NCBI GenBank assembly: GCA_016716535.1
Contig: JADJWD010000002.1
Span: 744,001-808,000, forward strand
Direction: 5' to 3'
DNA from: Betaproteobacteria bacterium
GTDB taxonomy: Bacteria; Pseudomonadota; Gammaproteobacteria; Burkholderiales; Burkholderiaceae_C
DNA length: 64,000 nucleotides
Numbering within the stretch: the stretch's first letter is position 1; each line of letters opens with the position of its first letter. Shown here piece by piece: positions 53,950 through 64,000 of the stretch. The notes beneath the pieces are model-generated. The model had not been told where the DNA came from. It saw only the letters and a program-made list of their open reading frames with translations, and made no database searches. The position numbers were made by a program, and so were the translations under genes.

Positions 53950-54516
53950 TTGGCGCGCGGGGTGAAGACGAAGCCGACCGCCGTGCCGACGCTGCGCGAC
54001 TTCAAGCTGCTGCGCGGCCTGGACGAGCAGCGCATCGGCCTCGAGGCGCGCGCCGCGTCCGACGACCCGGCCGCGGTCAAGCTGTGGCTGCGGCTCTTGG
54101 CATGCAGCACGCAGATCGAGCAGGAGATCCGCGCCCGGCTGCGCCAGCGTTTCGCGACGACGCTGCCGCGCTTCGACTACCTCGCGCAGCTCGAGCGGCA
54201 CGCCGACGGGCTGCGGATGAACGCGCTGTCGCGTTACCTGATGGTGACCGGCGGCAACGTCACGGGGCTCACCGACCAGCTGGTGGCCGAAGGCCTCGTC
54301 GAGCGGCTGCCTGACCCCGCTGACCGGCGCTCGCTGCTCGTGCGGCTGACGCCGGCCGGGCGTGCGCGCTTCCTCGAGATGGCCGCCGAGCACGAGGCGT
54401 GGCTCGTCGAGCTGTTCGACGGCTTCGACCGCGACGTGAAGGCGAGCCTGTACGCGGCGCTCGGCCAGTTGCGCCTGCACCTGGCCGGTCAGCAGGCGAG
54501 GGGGCCTCGCCGCTGA
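53950..54516 (+). CDS. MarR family transcriptional regulator
   Basis: The 188-residue product has a MarR winged helix: MNALSRYLMVTGGNVTGLTDQLVAEGLVERLPDPADRRSLLVRLTPAGRARF, with helices before (LWLRLLACSTQIEQEIRARLRQRF) for dimerisation. It probably senses a CoA ester or aromatic acid and represses this operon. The TTG at 53950 follows the preceding stop directly; a GTG at 53962 is an alternative start. Confidence 0.88.
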   Translation: MARGVKTKPTAVPTLRDFKLLRGLDEQRIGLEARAASDDPAAVKLWLRLLACSTQIEQEIRARLRQRFATTLPRFDYLAQLERHADGLRMNALSRYLMVTGGNVTGLTDQLVAEGLVERLPDPADRRSLLVRLTPAGRARFLEMAAEHEAWLVELFDGFDRDVKASLYAALGQLRLHLAGQQARGPRR

Positions 54517-54530
54517 AGGAGAATTGAACG

Positions 54531-54935
54531 ATGCAAGCCCTGCTCCCCGAAGGCTGGCGGCGCCCCCGCGGCTACGCGAACGGCGTCGCCGTGTCGGCCA
54601 CGCCGAACGGGCGCCTTGTCTTCGTCGCCGGCATGATCGGTTGGGACGCGCAAGAGGTGTTTCACTCCGACGACTTCGGCGTGCAGGCGCGGCAGGCGCT
54701 GCAAAATGCCGTGGCCGTGCTCGCCGCTGGCGGCGCGGCACCGCGCCACATCACCCGCATGACCTGGTACGTCACCGACAAGCGCGAGTACCTGGCCGCC
54801 GGGCCCGCCATCGGCCAGGCCTTCCGCGAGCTGATCGGCCACTACGACATCGCGATGACCGCGGTGCAGGTGGTCGCGCTGATCGAGGACCGCGCCAAGG
54901 TCGAGATCGAGGTGACCGCGGTCGTGCCCGATTGA
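54531..54935 (+). CDS. RidA family enamine/imine deaminase
   Basis: The 134-residue product has the YjgF/RidA fold: GVAVSATPNGRLVFVAGMIGWDA, QALQNAVAVLAAGGAAPRHITRMTWYVTDK and MTAVQVVALIEDRAKVEIEVTAVV. The terminal acidic residue and the arginine that bind imine carboxylates in RidA are not fully aligned, so it may be a divergent paralog. In an aryl-CoA operon it could hydrolyse the enamine made by an aminobenzoyl-CoA monooxygenase. GAAGGAGA supplies the ribosome site. Confidence 0.88.
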   Translation: MQALLPEGWRRPRGYANGVAVSATPNGRLVFVAGMIGWDAQEVFHSDDFGVQARQALQNAVAVLAAGGAAPRHITRMTWYVTDKREYLAAGPAIGQAFRELIGHYDIAMTAVQVVALIEDRAKVEIEVTAVVPD

Positions 54936-54963
54936 ATCTTCCTTCCTCCGAAAGACCGCTCCG

Positions 54964-56160
54964 ATGGCCACTGCCAAGACCGCCAAAGCCAGCTTCGACT
55001 GGGCCGACCCGCTGCGCCTGGACGGCCAGCTCACCGACGACGAGCGCGCCGTGCGCGAAGCCGCGCACGCCTACGCCCACGACAAGCTGCTGCCGCGCGT
55101 GCAGGAGGCGTTCAGGCACGAGCGCACCGACCCGACGATCTTTCGCGAGATGGGCGAACTCGGCCTGCTCGGGCCGACGATCCCCGAGACCTACGGCGGC
55201 GCGGGCCTCAACTACGTCTGCTATGGCCTGATCGCCCGCGAGGTCGAGCGTGTCGACTCGGGCTACCGCTCGATGATGAGCGTGCAGAGTTCGCTCGTGA
55301 TGGTGCCGATCAACGAGTTCGGCAACGAAGAGACGAAGCGCAAGTACCTGCCCAAGCTCGCCACCGGCGAGTGGATCGGCTGCTTCGGCCTGACCGAGCC
55401 GAACCACGGCTCCGACCCCGGCAGCATGGTGACGCGCGCGCGCAAGGTGCCCGGCGGCTACAGCCTTTCGGGCGCGAAGATGTGGATCAGCAACTCGCCG
55501 ATCGCCGATGTCTTCCTCGTCTGGGCCAAGGACGACGAAGGCGCGATCCGCGGCTTCGTTCTCGACAAGGGCACCAAGGGCCTGAGCGCCCCGGCGATCC
55601 ACGGCAAGGTGGGGCTGCGCGCCAGCATCACCGGCGAGGTCGTGCTCGACAACGCCTTCTGCCCCGAGGAAAACGCCTTCCCGGAGGTGCGCGGCCTGAA
55701 GGGCCCGTTCACGTGCCTGAACAGCGCCCGCTACGGCATCGCCTGGGGTGCCTTGGGCGCCGCCGAGGACTGCTACCAGCGCGCGCGCCAGTACGTGCTC
55801 GACCGCCGGCAGTTCGGCCGGCCGCTCGCCGCGAACCAGCTCGTGCAGAAGAAGCTCGCCGACATGCTGAGCGAAATCACGCTCGGCCTGCAGGGGTGCC
55901 TGCGCCTGGGGCGCATGAAGGACGAGGGCACAGCCGCCGTGGAGATCACCAGCATCATGAAGCGCAACAGTTGCGGCAAGGCGCTCGAGATCGCGCGCAT
56001 GGCGCGCGACATGATGGGCGGCAACGGCATCAGCGACGAGTTCGGCGTCGCGCGCCACCTCGTCAACCTGGAAGTCGTCAACACCTACGAGGGCACGCAC
56101 GACATCCACGCGCTGATCCTCGGCCGGGCCATCACCGGCCTGGCGGCGTTCGCCAACTGA
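54964..56160 (+). CDS. gcdH: Glutaryl-CoA dehydrogenase (acyl-CoA dehydrogenase family)
   Basis: The 398-residue flavoprotein has CFGLTEPNHGSDPGSM, WISNSPIADVFLVWAK, ARMARDMMGGNGISDEF and the catalytic glutamate in YEGTHDIHALILGRAITG. These match glutaryl-CoA dehydrogenase, which oxidises and decarboxylates glutaryl-CoA to crotonyl-CoA. Its place after an aryl-CoA oxygenase and RidA suggests lower-pathway beta-oxidation of a ring-derived dicarboxylyl-CoA, or lysine/tryptophan degradation. It converges on the cold-shock gene. Confidence 0.9.
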   Translation: MATAKTAKASFDWADPLRLDGQLTDDERAVREAAHAYAHDKLLPRVQEAFRHERTDPTIFREMGELGLLGPTIPETYGGAGLNYVCYGLIAREVERVDSGYRSMMSVQSSLVMVPINEFGNEETKRKYLPKLATGEWIGCFGLTEPNHGSDPGSMVTRARKVPGGYSLSGAKMWISNSPIADVFLVWAKDDEGAIRGFVLDKGTKGLSAPAIHGKVGLRASITGEVVLDNAFCPEENAFPEVRGLKGPFTCLNSARYGIAWGALGAAEDCYQRARQYVLDRRQFGRPLAANQLVQKKLADMLSEITLGLQGCLRLGRMKDEGTAAVEITSIMKRNSCGKALEIARMARDMMGGNGISDEFGVARHLVNLEVVNTYEGTHDIHALILGRAITGLAAFAN

Positions 56161-56184
56161 AGCGGCGGGCAGGGCCCGCGCTGA

Positions 56185-56439
56185 TCAAGCCGTCGGCGGC
56201 GCCTGCGCTTCCGCGCCGGCAGCCGTTTCCGGGCCGGCCACCGGCCGGATGTTCTGCGCCGAGTCGCCCTTGGGGCCCTGCACGAGGTCGAACGAGACGC
56301 GGGTGCCCTGGCGCAGCGTGCGAAAGCCGTCCATCTGGACGGCGGAGAAGTGCGCGAAGACGTCGCTGCCGCCTCCTTCGGGTTCGATGAACCCGAAGCC
56401 CTTGGCGTCGCTGAACCATTTGACGGTGCCTGTCGCCAT
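56185..56439 (-). CDS. Cold-shock domain protein
   Basis: The 84-residue product has the cold-shock fold with RNP1 KGFGFIEP and RNP2 DVFAHFSAV, starting MATGTVKWFSDAKG. It is a nucleic-acid chaperone. It extends past the usual 67-70 residues with an Ala/Pro/Glu tail (PVAGPETAAGAEAQAPPTA). About 208 bases upstream, shared with clpS, hold no other gene. Confidence 0.95.
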   Translation of the reverse strand: MATGTVKWFSDAKGFGFIEPEGGGSDVFAHFSAVQMDGFRTLRQGTRVSFDLVQGPKGDSAQNIRPVAGPETAAGAEAQAPPTA

Positions 56440-56636
56440 GCGAGCCTCCGCGTCAGCCGTGGCCGGAAAATTCTCGGCCCGGCCGTTTTGCGCTGTCAAT
56501 CGGCCTCGCCCGTCGCCGGAAGGGCGACGGCGCCGGCGCGTCCCTTGCCGCACCGCGCACGCAAGCAAGTTCACACCGGTATTCACACTCGGAAAGGGGT
56601 GCCATTTCCTCGTGCTGCACGCGCAAAGCGTCTCGA

Positions 56637-56642
56637 TAGAAT
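56637..56642 (+). promoter_or_regulatory. -10-like element immediately upstream of clpS
   Basis: TAGAAT at 56637-56642 (five of six) lies only six bases before the clpS ATG (56648), with CTGCAC (56615-56620) as a weak -35 at 16-base spacing. If used, the transcript would start at or within a base or two of the ATG, giving a leaderless message. Confidence 0.35.
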
Positions 56643-56647
56643 GCGCC

Positions 56648-57027
56648 ATGCCCGACGACAAGCCGCCGTCATCGCCGCGCCTGCCTGGCCGGCCCGACCC
56701 GGCGCGCCCGGGCGGCCCGGGCGAAGGTGAAGGCGGGCAGGGCACGGTGGTTGCCGAGCGCCGCGTGGCGCGAACCAAACCGCCGTCGCTGTATCAAGTG
56801 GTGATGCTCAACGACGACTTCACGCCGATGGAGTTCGTCGTGATGGTGTTGCAGCAGTACTTCCAGCGTGACCTGGACACGGCGACCCAGATCATGCTCA
56901 AGATCCACCACGAAGGTCGTGGGGTGTGCGGCGTCTATCCGAAGGACATCGCCGCGACGAAAGTCGAACTGGTGCTCACCGCGGCGCGTCGCGACGGACA
57001 CCCGCTTCAGTGCATTATGGAGGCCGC

Positions 57028-57031
<4 letters not shown>
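56648..57031 (+). CDS. clpS: ATP-dependent Clp protease adaptor ClpS
   Basis: ClpS delivers N-end-rule substrates to ClpA. The 127-residue product has a long proline/glycine-rich N-terminal extension followed by the core KPPSLYQVVMLNDDFTPMEFVVMVLQQYF, HHEGRGVCGVYPKDIAATKVELV and HPLQCIMEAA. The substrate-pocket residues in LNDDFTPMEFV and the ClpA-contact VYPKD are intact. Its stop overlaps the clpA start (ATGA). A GTG around 56750 would remove the extension, but no ribosome site favours it. Confidence 0.94.
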
Positions 57032-59334
<2,303 letters not shown>

Positions 59335-59360
59335 GGCCCGCGCACCGCGCGCCCGGCGCT

Positions 59361-60185
59361 TCAGCGCGCCGGCGGCGGTGCCGGCGCGTACGCCCGCGGA
59401 TCCTGCTCGTAGAAGCGCGCCAGCAGTTCGTACAGCGGCGCGTGCTCGGCCACGAGGCCGTGCGGGTCGACGAAGAAGCTCTCGCTGGCCACGGCGAAGA
59501 ACTCGTCGATGCCACTTGCGGCGTACGGGTCGAGTGCGGTTTCCTCAGCTGTCTCACCCGTCTCACCCGCCTCGCAGCGCGCCACGAAGGCCTCGAACTG
59601 CGGCTGCAGCACCGCCAGCCACGTGGCCCGGCTCAGGCCCGCGGGCAGCAGCGGCACGCCGTCCGAGAGCCCATCCGCCAGGTCGAGCACGTGCGCGAAC
59701 TCGTGCACGACGACGTTGTAGCCGGCGGCGCCCGGCCGGCCGGCTTCGCGCACATCGCGCCACGACAGCATCACCGGGCCGCCGCGCACCGCCTCGCCGG
59801 CCAGCGTCTCGTCGTACTCGTGCACGAGGCCGTCGTCGCCTTGCACATTGCGCCGCGCGACGACCTGGTCGGGGTGCACGACGATGCCGACGAAGCCGTC
59901 GTAGCGCGCCAGCCCGAGCTTCAGCACCGGCAGCACCGCCTGCGCGGCGATGCTGACGACGATGGCGTCGCTCATCCGCAGGTCGCCGGCGGCGCTGAAC
60001 TCCTTGCGGTCGAGGAAGAGGCTGGTCAGCCGGCGCAGCTCGGCCTGCTCTTCGGCGCTGCGCCAGCGCAGGAAGGGGAAGCGCACCAGCGTGCGCTTCC
60101 ACAGGTCGTCGGGGATCGCGCGGCGGCGCAGCGCCGCGTCTTCGCGCCGGCGCTGCCACACCTGCCACAGCGACGCGAGGCCCAT
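59361..60185 (-). CDS. mtfA: Zinc-dependent peptidase, MtfA/M90 family
   Basis: The 274-residue product has the HExxH zinc site (NVVVHEFAHVLDLADG) and flanking conserved LSWRDVREAG and ASESFFVDPHGL, matching MtfA, which in E. coli binds and titrates the Mlc repressor. It begins MGLASLWQVWQRRREDAALRRRAIPDDLW. The upstream continuation of this frame into lpxH is a shadow. It lies 11 bases after lpxH on the same strand. Confidence 0.9.
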   Translation of the reverse strand: MGLASLWQVWQRRREDAALRRRAIPDDLWKRTLVRFPFLRWRSAEEQAELRRLTSLFLDRKEFSAAGDLRMSDAIVVSIAAQAVLPVLKLGLARYDGFVGIVVHPDQVVARRNVQGDDGLVHEYDETLAGEAVRGGPVMLSWRDVREAGRPGAAGYNVVVHEFAHVLDLADGLSDGVPLLPAGLSRATWLAVLQPQFEAFVARCEAGETGETAEETALDPYAASGIDEFFAVASESFFVDPHGLVAEHAPLYELLARFYEQDPRAYAPAPPPAR

Positions 60186-60196
60186 GCGGCGATTGC

Positions 60197-61016
60197 TCAG
60201 CGCGAATCGCTGCCGCGCCCCGGCGGCATGCGGGCAAAGCCTTCGGCCGTCAGCCGCAGCACCTCGGCGCGCGCGCCGTGGTCGAGGTCCCAGTCGCTGA
60301 GCACGTGGTGCACGAAGCCGCCGGGCCAGGTGTCGCTGGCCGGCCGGTGCGTGTGGCCGTGCACGAGCGTCGTCGCGCCGGCTTCTCGCAGCAGTGCCAT
60401 TGCCGCGGCGGGGTCGACGTCGGCGGCGCCTTCGCCGTCGAACTGTCTTCGCATCTCGCTCGCCTCGCGGATCTGGCGTGCGAAGGCGAGCCGTTCTTCG
60501 AGCGGCCGCGGCGAGGAACTGCGCCAGCCACGCCGGCGAGCGCACCTGCCGCCTGAAGGCCTGGTAGGCGTGGTCGGCGAGGCACAGCGCGTCGCCGTGT
60601 GAGAGCAGCACGCGTTTGCCGAAGGCCGTGAGCAGCGTCGGGTCGGGCAGCGCGCGGGCGCCACAGTCGGCCAAGAGCGCCTCGCCCATCAGGAAATCGC
60701 GGTTGCCGCCCATGATCGCGACGGTGCGCTCTTGCGCCGCCGCGGCCAGCGCCTGCACGCAGCGGCGCGCAAACGGTTCATCGCGCGCGTCGTCGCCGAC
60801 CCACAGCTCGAACAGGTCGCCGAGGATGAAGACGGCGTCGGCGTCGGTGTGGGCGAGGTGCGCAGCGAAGGCGTCGAACGTCGTCGGCATCGCCTCCGAC
60901 AGGTGCAGGTCGGAGATGAAATCGATGGCGCGCCATGCGCGCGGCGCCTCGAACGGCACGGGCGCCGGCAGGTCGGTGGCCACGGCAGGTGCCGCGCCGC
61001 CGGCGCCGGCGGGCAT
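60197..61016 (-). pseudogene. lpxH: UDP-2,3-diacylglucosamine diphosphatase LpxH, frameshift
   Basis: LpxH cleaves UDP-2,3-diacylglucosamine to lipid X in lipid A synthesis. Two frames together give the full calcineurin-like phosphatase: SDLHLSE, FILGDLFELWVGDDAR, GGNRDFLMG, LLSHGDALCLAD in the first, then ERLAFARQIREASEMRRQFD, LVHGHTHRPASDTWPGG in the second. The join is in LAQFLA-RPLEERLAFARQ near 60509, where one extra base sits in GCCGCGGCCG. LpxH is normally essential in Gram-negatives, so an assembly error is more likely than a real lesion. ATG 61016 overlaps the ppiB stop. Confidence 0.88.
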
Positions 61017-61528
61017 CACGCCACCTCGGTGGCTCGCTCGATGCGCACGTCCTCCAGCGGCACGTCGTCGTGATAGCCCTTGCGGCCGGTGCGCACGGCC
61101 TCGATTCGATCGACGACATCGGTGCCCTCGACGACGCGGCCGAAGACCGCGTAGCCCCAGCCCTGCGGCGACTTCGCCGTATGGTCGAGGAAGCCGTTGT
61201 CGACGGTGTTGATGAAGAACTGCGCGCTCGCCGAATGCGGGTCGCCGGTGCGCGCCATCGCCAGCGTGTAGCGCGTGTTCTTCAGGCCGTTGTCGGCCTC
61301 GTTGGTGATCGGCGCGCGCGTGGGCTTTTGCGTCATGCCCGGCTCGAAGCCGCCGCCTTGCACCATGAAGCCCTTGATGACGCGGTGGAACACCGTGCCG
61401 TCGTAGTGGCCGGCATTGACGTAGGCGAGGAAGTTGGCGGCCGACAGCGGCGCGCGTTCGGCATCGAGCTCGATCGTCAGCGCGCCGGCGCTGGTTTCGA
61501 GGCGGACTTTCTTCGGGGCGGCGGCCAT
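61016..61528 (-). CDS. ppiB: Cytoplasmic peptidyl-prolyl isomerase (cyclophilin)
   Basis: The 170-residue product has the cyclophilin fold: ANFLAYVNAGHYDGTVFHRVIKGFMVQGGGF, TLAMARTGDPHSASAQFFINTVDN and GYAVFGRVVEGTDVVDRI. It lacks a signal peptide, so it is the cytoplasmic form. It is 1 base from the periplasmic paralog ppiA and overlaps the lpxH start by one base (TGATG). Confidence 0.94.
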   Translation of the reverse strand: MAAAPKKVRLETSAGALTIELDAERAPLSAANFLAYVNAGHYDGTVFHRVIKGFMVQGGGFEPGMTQKPTRAPITNEADNGLKNTRYTLAMARTGDPHSASAQFFINTVDNGFLDHTAKSPQGWGYAVFGRVVEGTDVVDRIEAVRTGRKGYHDDVPLEDVRIERATEVA

Positions 61529-61529
61529 C

Positions 61530-62093
61530 TCACTTCTCCAGGGTGGCTTTGCGGATCACGACCGGCTTGACCGGCACGTTCTGGTGCATGCCGGCCGACT
61601 GCGTCGGCACGGCGCGGATCTTGTCGACGACGTCCATGCCGGCGACGACCTTGCCGAAGACGGCATAGCCATGGCCGTCGCGCGCGTTGGCCTGGTCGAG
61701 CGGCGCGTTGTCGACGACGTTGATGAAGAACTGCGCGGTGGCCGAGTTCGGGTCGCCGGTGCGCGCCATCGCCACCGAACCGCGCACGTTCGACAGCCCG
61801 TTGCGGCTTTCGAGCGGGATCGGCGACAGCGTCTTCTTCTGGCTCATGTCGGGGTTCATGCCGCCACCCTGGATCATGAAGCTCGGAATGACGCGATGGA
61901 AGATCGTGCCGTCGTAGTGGCCGGCCTTCACGTAGGTGAGGAAGTTGTCGACCGTCTTCGGCGCCTTCGCGCGGTCGAGCTCGAGCACGATGTCGCCCTC
62001 GCTGGTGGCGAGCAGCACCTTCTGCTGCGCCCACGCGGGCGCCGCGGCCATCGACAGCGCCACCGCAGCGGCGCAGAACAGGGATCGGATCAC
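61530..62093 (-). CDS. ppiA: Periplasmic peptidyl-prolyl isomerase (cyclophilin)
   Basis: The 187-residue product has a signal peptide (RSLFCAAAVALSMAAAPAWA, cleaved before QQKVLLA) and a complete cyclophilin domain with TIFHRVIPSFMIQGGGM and SVAMARTGDPNSATAQFFINVV. It assists folding in the periplasm. The GTG at 62093, with a GGAG about ten bases upstream, is the start; a longer reading would put basic residues before the signal. Confidence 0.93.
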   Translation of the reverse strand: MIRSLFCAAAVALSMAAAPAWAQQKVLLATSEGDIVLELDRAKAPKTVDNFLTYVKAGHYDGTIFHRVIPSFMIQGGGMNPDMSQKKTLSPIPLESRNGLSNVRGSVAMARTGDPNSATAQFFINVVDNAPLDQANARDGHGYAVFGKVVAGMDVVDKIRAVPTQSAGMHQNVPVKPVVIRKATLEK

Positions 62094-62215
62094 GTTGGGT
62101 TTTCTCCGTCGGGTTCGATGCATCGAGGGGCGCCCGATCATCGGGACTTCGGGCGACCCCTGCCGGGGCGAGTCTATTGCAGCGCTTCTGCCCTTGTGTG
62201 CCGCCTCAGGTGATG

Positions 62216-63379
62216 TCAGCCGCGCCCGGCCGGCGGTGTCTCGTCGTACGCGGTGGCCAGGTGCGTGAACGCGGCGTCGACAAAACCCTCGGGCCACGTC
62301 TTCTGCTCGCCGAGGCCCATCGCCTTCCACAGCGACGAGTAGGTCAGCCACAGCCGCGCCGGGTCGTCGGCGCCTTGCAGCAGCTGCTCGAGCGCGGCGG
62401 GGTCGAGCTGCTCACCCAGGCGCTGGCAGGTGGTCTCGAAGGCGGCGAGGATGCGCTGCGTGTGCTGGCCGAGTTCGCCGTGCGCGCGCACGAGCGCGGC
62501 CTCGCCGTCGCTGCCGGCGCCGAGCAGCGCCGCCACCGCGTCCTGCGGCCCTGGTGCCAGGCGCAGCTTCGCCGCCGGCGAGCCGGCCAGCGCGGCGGCG
62601 GCGCGGCTGCCCAGTTCACGCATCTGGCGCGATTGAAGCGCGAGCTGGTGGTGCAGCGCGAACACCGCCACGCGCAGCAGCCGCCCGACGCGGTGCGCCA
62701 CTTCGGCGGGTGAACCTTGGCCGAGCAACTCGGGCGCGACACCGAGCCCGGCGGCGAGATGGCGCAGCGCATCGGCCGGCAGATCGGGCGGCGGCAGCGG
62801 TGCCGCTTCCGACGCGCCCGTCTCCTCGAAGCCGGGCGGCCGTACGTTCGGCACCGTCGCGAACACCGACGACTGCGCCTCGGCCGAGGTGTCCAGCCAC
62901 GGCTTGGAGATGCGAGTGAAGCCCGAGTGCATCTCGAGGCTCGGTGTGGCGAGCGCCGCGTCGGCATGCTGCCAGTCGCTGCCGGCCATCGCTGCGGGGT
63001 CGCCGCCGCGCGCGACGAGGCGGGTGCGCGGCACCGGCGGTGGCGGTGGCTCGGTGGTGTCGGCGACGTGCGCCACCTCGATCAGGTAGTTGCCGATGCC
63101 GATGTGGTCGCCGTGCTCGAGCACGTGCTCGCCGGCCAGGCGCTTGCGCGAGCCGTTGACGAACGTGCCGTTGGTCGACAAGTCGCGCAGCACCATCTGG
63201 CCGCGCGCCACGACGATCTCGCAATGGCGCGCCGAGAGGGCCAGCTCGCGGTCGTTGATCGGCCAGTCGCACTTCGGGTCGCGGCCGATGACGAAGCGCG
63301 GCTGGCGCGCCGGCACTTGCACCAGCGGCTGCACGCCGCTGGCACGTTCGGCACCGCGCACCAGCTTCAGCAGCAGCAT
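62216..63379 (-). CDS. FHA-domain protein, type VI secretion TagH-like
   Basis: The 387-residue product has an N-terminal forkhead-associated phosphothreonine-binding domain (FVIGRDPKCDWPINDRELALSARHCEIV, RDLSTNGTFVNGSRKRL) and, after a proline-rich linker, a C-terminal domain (VFALHHQLALQSRQMRELGSRAA, KLRLAPGPQDAVAALLG, DPAALEQLLQGADDPARLWLTYSSLWKAMG) that resembles the T6SS-associated FHA C-terminal domain of TagH. No other T6SS gene lies in the window. It lies 122 bases upstream of ppiA. Confidence 0.75.
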   Translation of the reverse strand: MLLLKLVRGAERASGVQPLVQVPARQPRFVIGRDPKCDWPINDRELALSARHCEIVVARGQMVLRDLSTNGTFVNGSRKRLAGEHVLEHGDHIGIGNYLIEVAHVADTTEPPPPPVPRTRLVARGGDPAAMAGSDWQHADAALATPSLEMHSGFTRISKPWLDTSAEAQSSVFATVPNVRPPGFEETGASEAAPLPPPDLPADALRHLAAGLGVAPELLGQGSPAEVAHRVGRLLRVAVFALHHQLALQSRQMRELGSRAAAALAGSPAAKLRLAPGPQDAVAALLGAGSDGEAALVRAHGELGQHTQRILAAFETTCQRLGEQLDPAALEQLLQGADDPARLWLTYSSLWKAMGLGEQKTWPEGFVDAAFTHLATAYDETPPAGRG

Positions 63380-63427
63380 GGGAGGCAGGTGGCCCGCAAC
63401 GCGTGTCCTCGATTGGCCCTCGGCCCT

Positions 63428-64000
63428 TCAGCGCGCCGCGGGCGTGGCGAGCAGCGCGCGTGCGCCCTCGAGCCGGCGCACGAGCAGCGGGTCGGCCGGG
63501 CCGCTGGCGACGACCTGGTCCCACGCCTGCACGGCGAGCATCAGGTGCACGAGCCCGAGGTTGGCACGCGCGACGCGGAACGACGGGTCGTTGCGCAGCG
63601 CCGTCTCGAGCGCCCGCCGCGCGGGCTCCAGTCGGCCGGCGCGGACGTGCAGCAGCGCGATGTTGTTGTGCGGGTCTGGCAACGCCGGGTGGTCCTGCGC
63701 CATGCGCTCGAACCAGGCGAGTGCCTCGGCATCGCGGTTCAGGTCCATCAGCGCCACGCCGCGCAGGAAGCGCAACTCGGCCGCCGCCGCGTCGACGCTC
63801 GTGCCGGCCAGCACGAGCGGGCCGCTGCGCGCGTCGAGCCGCTGCAGGGCTTCCTGCGGCCGGCCGTTGGCCAGCAGCTCCTGCACCGCCTGCACGTCGG
63901 GGTTCGATGCGGCCCGCGCCGCCGTCGTTGCCACCATCGTTGCCAGCGCGATGGCGCCGAGCACGAGTGCGGTGCGCAGCGCAAAGCGTGGCGATCGGCG
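63428..64000 (-). CDS. TPR-repeat exported protein (5' partial)
   Basis: The frame is open to the window edge at 64000, so the true start is outside. The visible part begins RRSPRFALRTALVLGAIALATMVATTAARA, a signal peptide or membrane anchor, followed by tetratricopeptide units (VQELLANGRPQEALQRLDA, FLRGVALMDLNRDAEALAWFERM, HNNIALLHVRAGRLEPARRALETAL). Function unknown; it precedes tagH-like and ppiA on the same strand. Confidence 0.75.
   Translation of the reverse strand, partial: RRSPRFALRTALVLGAIALATMVATTAARAASNPDVQAVQELLANGRPQEALQRLDARSGPLVLAGTSVDAAAAELRFLRGVALMDLNRDAEALAWFERMAQDHPALPDPHNNIALLHVRAGRLEPARRALETALRNDPSFRVARANLGLVHLMLAVQAWDQVVASGPADPLLVRRLEGARALLATPAAR

Overview
This 64 kb window is GC-rich chromosomal DNA with tightly packed genes, many overlapping by 1-4 bases. 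Gene content and order point to a betaproteobacterium of the order Burkholderiales, probably the Rubrivivax/Leptothrix/Ideonella group. Supporting blocks are smpB divergent from ratA-rnfH, guaB/guaA, exbB-exbD-lpxK-Trm112-kdsB-adk, xseA-sodB, a complete cbb3 oxidase locus with fnr and hemN, clpS-clpA, and ppiA-ppiB-lpxH. The genus is inference. I saw no rRNA, tRNA, CRISPR array, prophage or insertion sequence. Nearly everything is core metabolism.

Layout. 1-3.2 kb: a 5'-truncated gene fusing a diaminopropionate ammonia-lyase-like domain to an M20 amidohydrolase, then a deletion scar joining remnants of a TauE/SafE gene and a LysR gene. 3.2-7.8 kb: rimO, metC, smpB, ratA, rnfH and a DUF4124 protein. 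8-20.8 kb: one long co-directional run with guaB, an MFS exporter, guaA, tadA, an LD-carboxypeptidase and a four-gene peptide ABC importer, followed at 21-23.5 kb by a TonB-dependent receptor. 23.6-29.6 kb: a methyltransferase, an exported protein, a beta-helix lipoprotein, an SDR, adk, kdsB and a Trm112-like protein. 29.6-34.8 kb: lpxK, exbD and exbB facing xseA and sodB, then a DUF192 protein. 34.9-45.9 kb: the cbb3 cytochrome oxidase locus (ccoI, ccoS, ccoNOQP, ccoG, a FixH-like protein, a small membrane protein, fnr, hemN and a TauE/SafE-like membrane protein). 46-51.4 kb: icd with a one-base frameshift, gdhA, two methyltransferases, a membrane-anchored TlpA-like thioredoxin and a DUF3149 protein. 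51.6-56.2 kb: an aromatic-CoA monooxygenase/Old-Yellow-Enzyme fusion with MarR, RidA and glutaryl-CoA dehydrogenase genes. 56.2-64 kb: a cold-shock protein, clpS-clpA, an MtfA-like peptidase, lpxH with a frameshift, ppiB, ppiA, a TagH-like FHA protein and a TPR protein cut by the window end.

How genes work together. The cbb3 block encodes a high-affinity terminal oxidase, its copper ATPase and assembly factors, its oxygen sensor FNR and the oxygen-independent haem enzyme HemN. Two FNR-type boxes are readable: a perfect one inside ccoS upstream of ccoN and a near-perfect one between fnr and hemN. The LD-carboxypeptidase, peptide importer and TonB receptor form a plausible envelope peptide or muropeptide uptake route. 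The 51.6-56.2 kb operon resembles part of an aerobic aryl-CoA (2-aminobenzoyl-CoA or salicylyl-CoA) pathway.

No wholly new system is evident. The observations most worth a second look are the lyase-amidohydrolase fusion, the double-truncation scar, the RidA-containing aryl-CoA operon, the importer plus TonB receptor locus with an in-frame repeat, the DnaA-box cluster upstream of xseA, and the two frameshifts in icd and lpxH, which more likely reflect assembly errors than biology.
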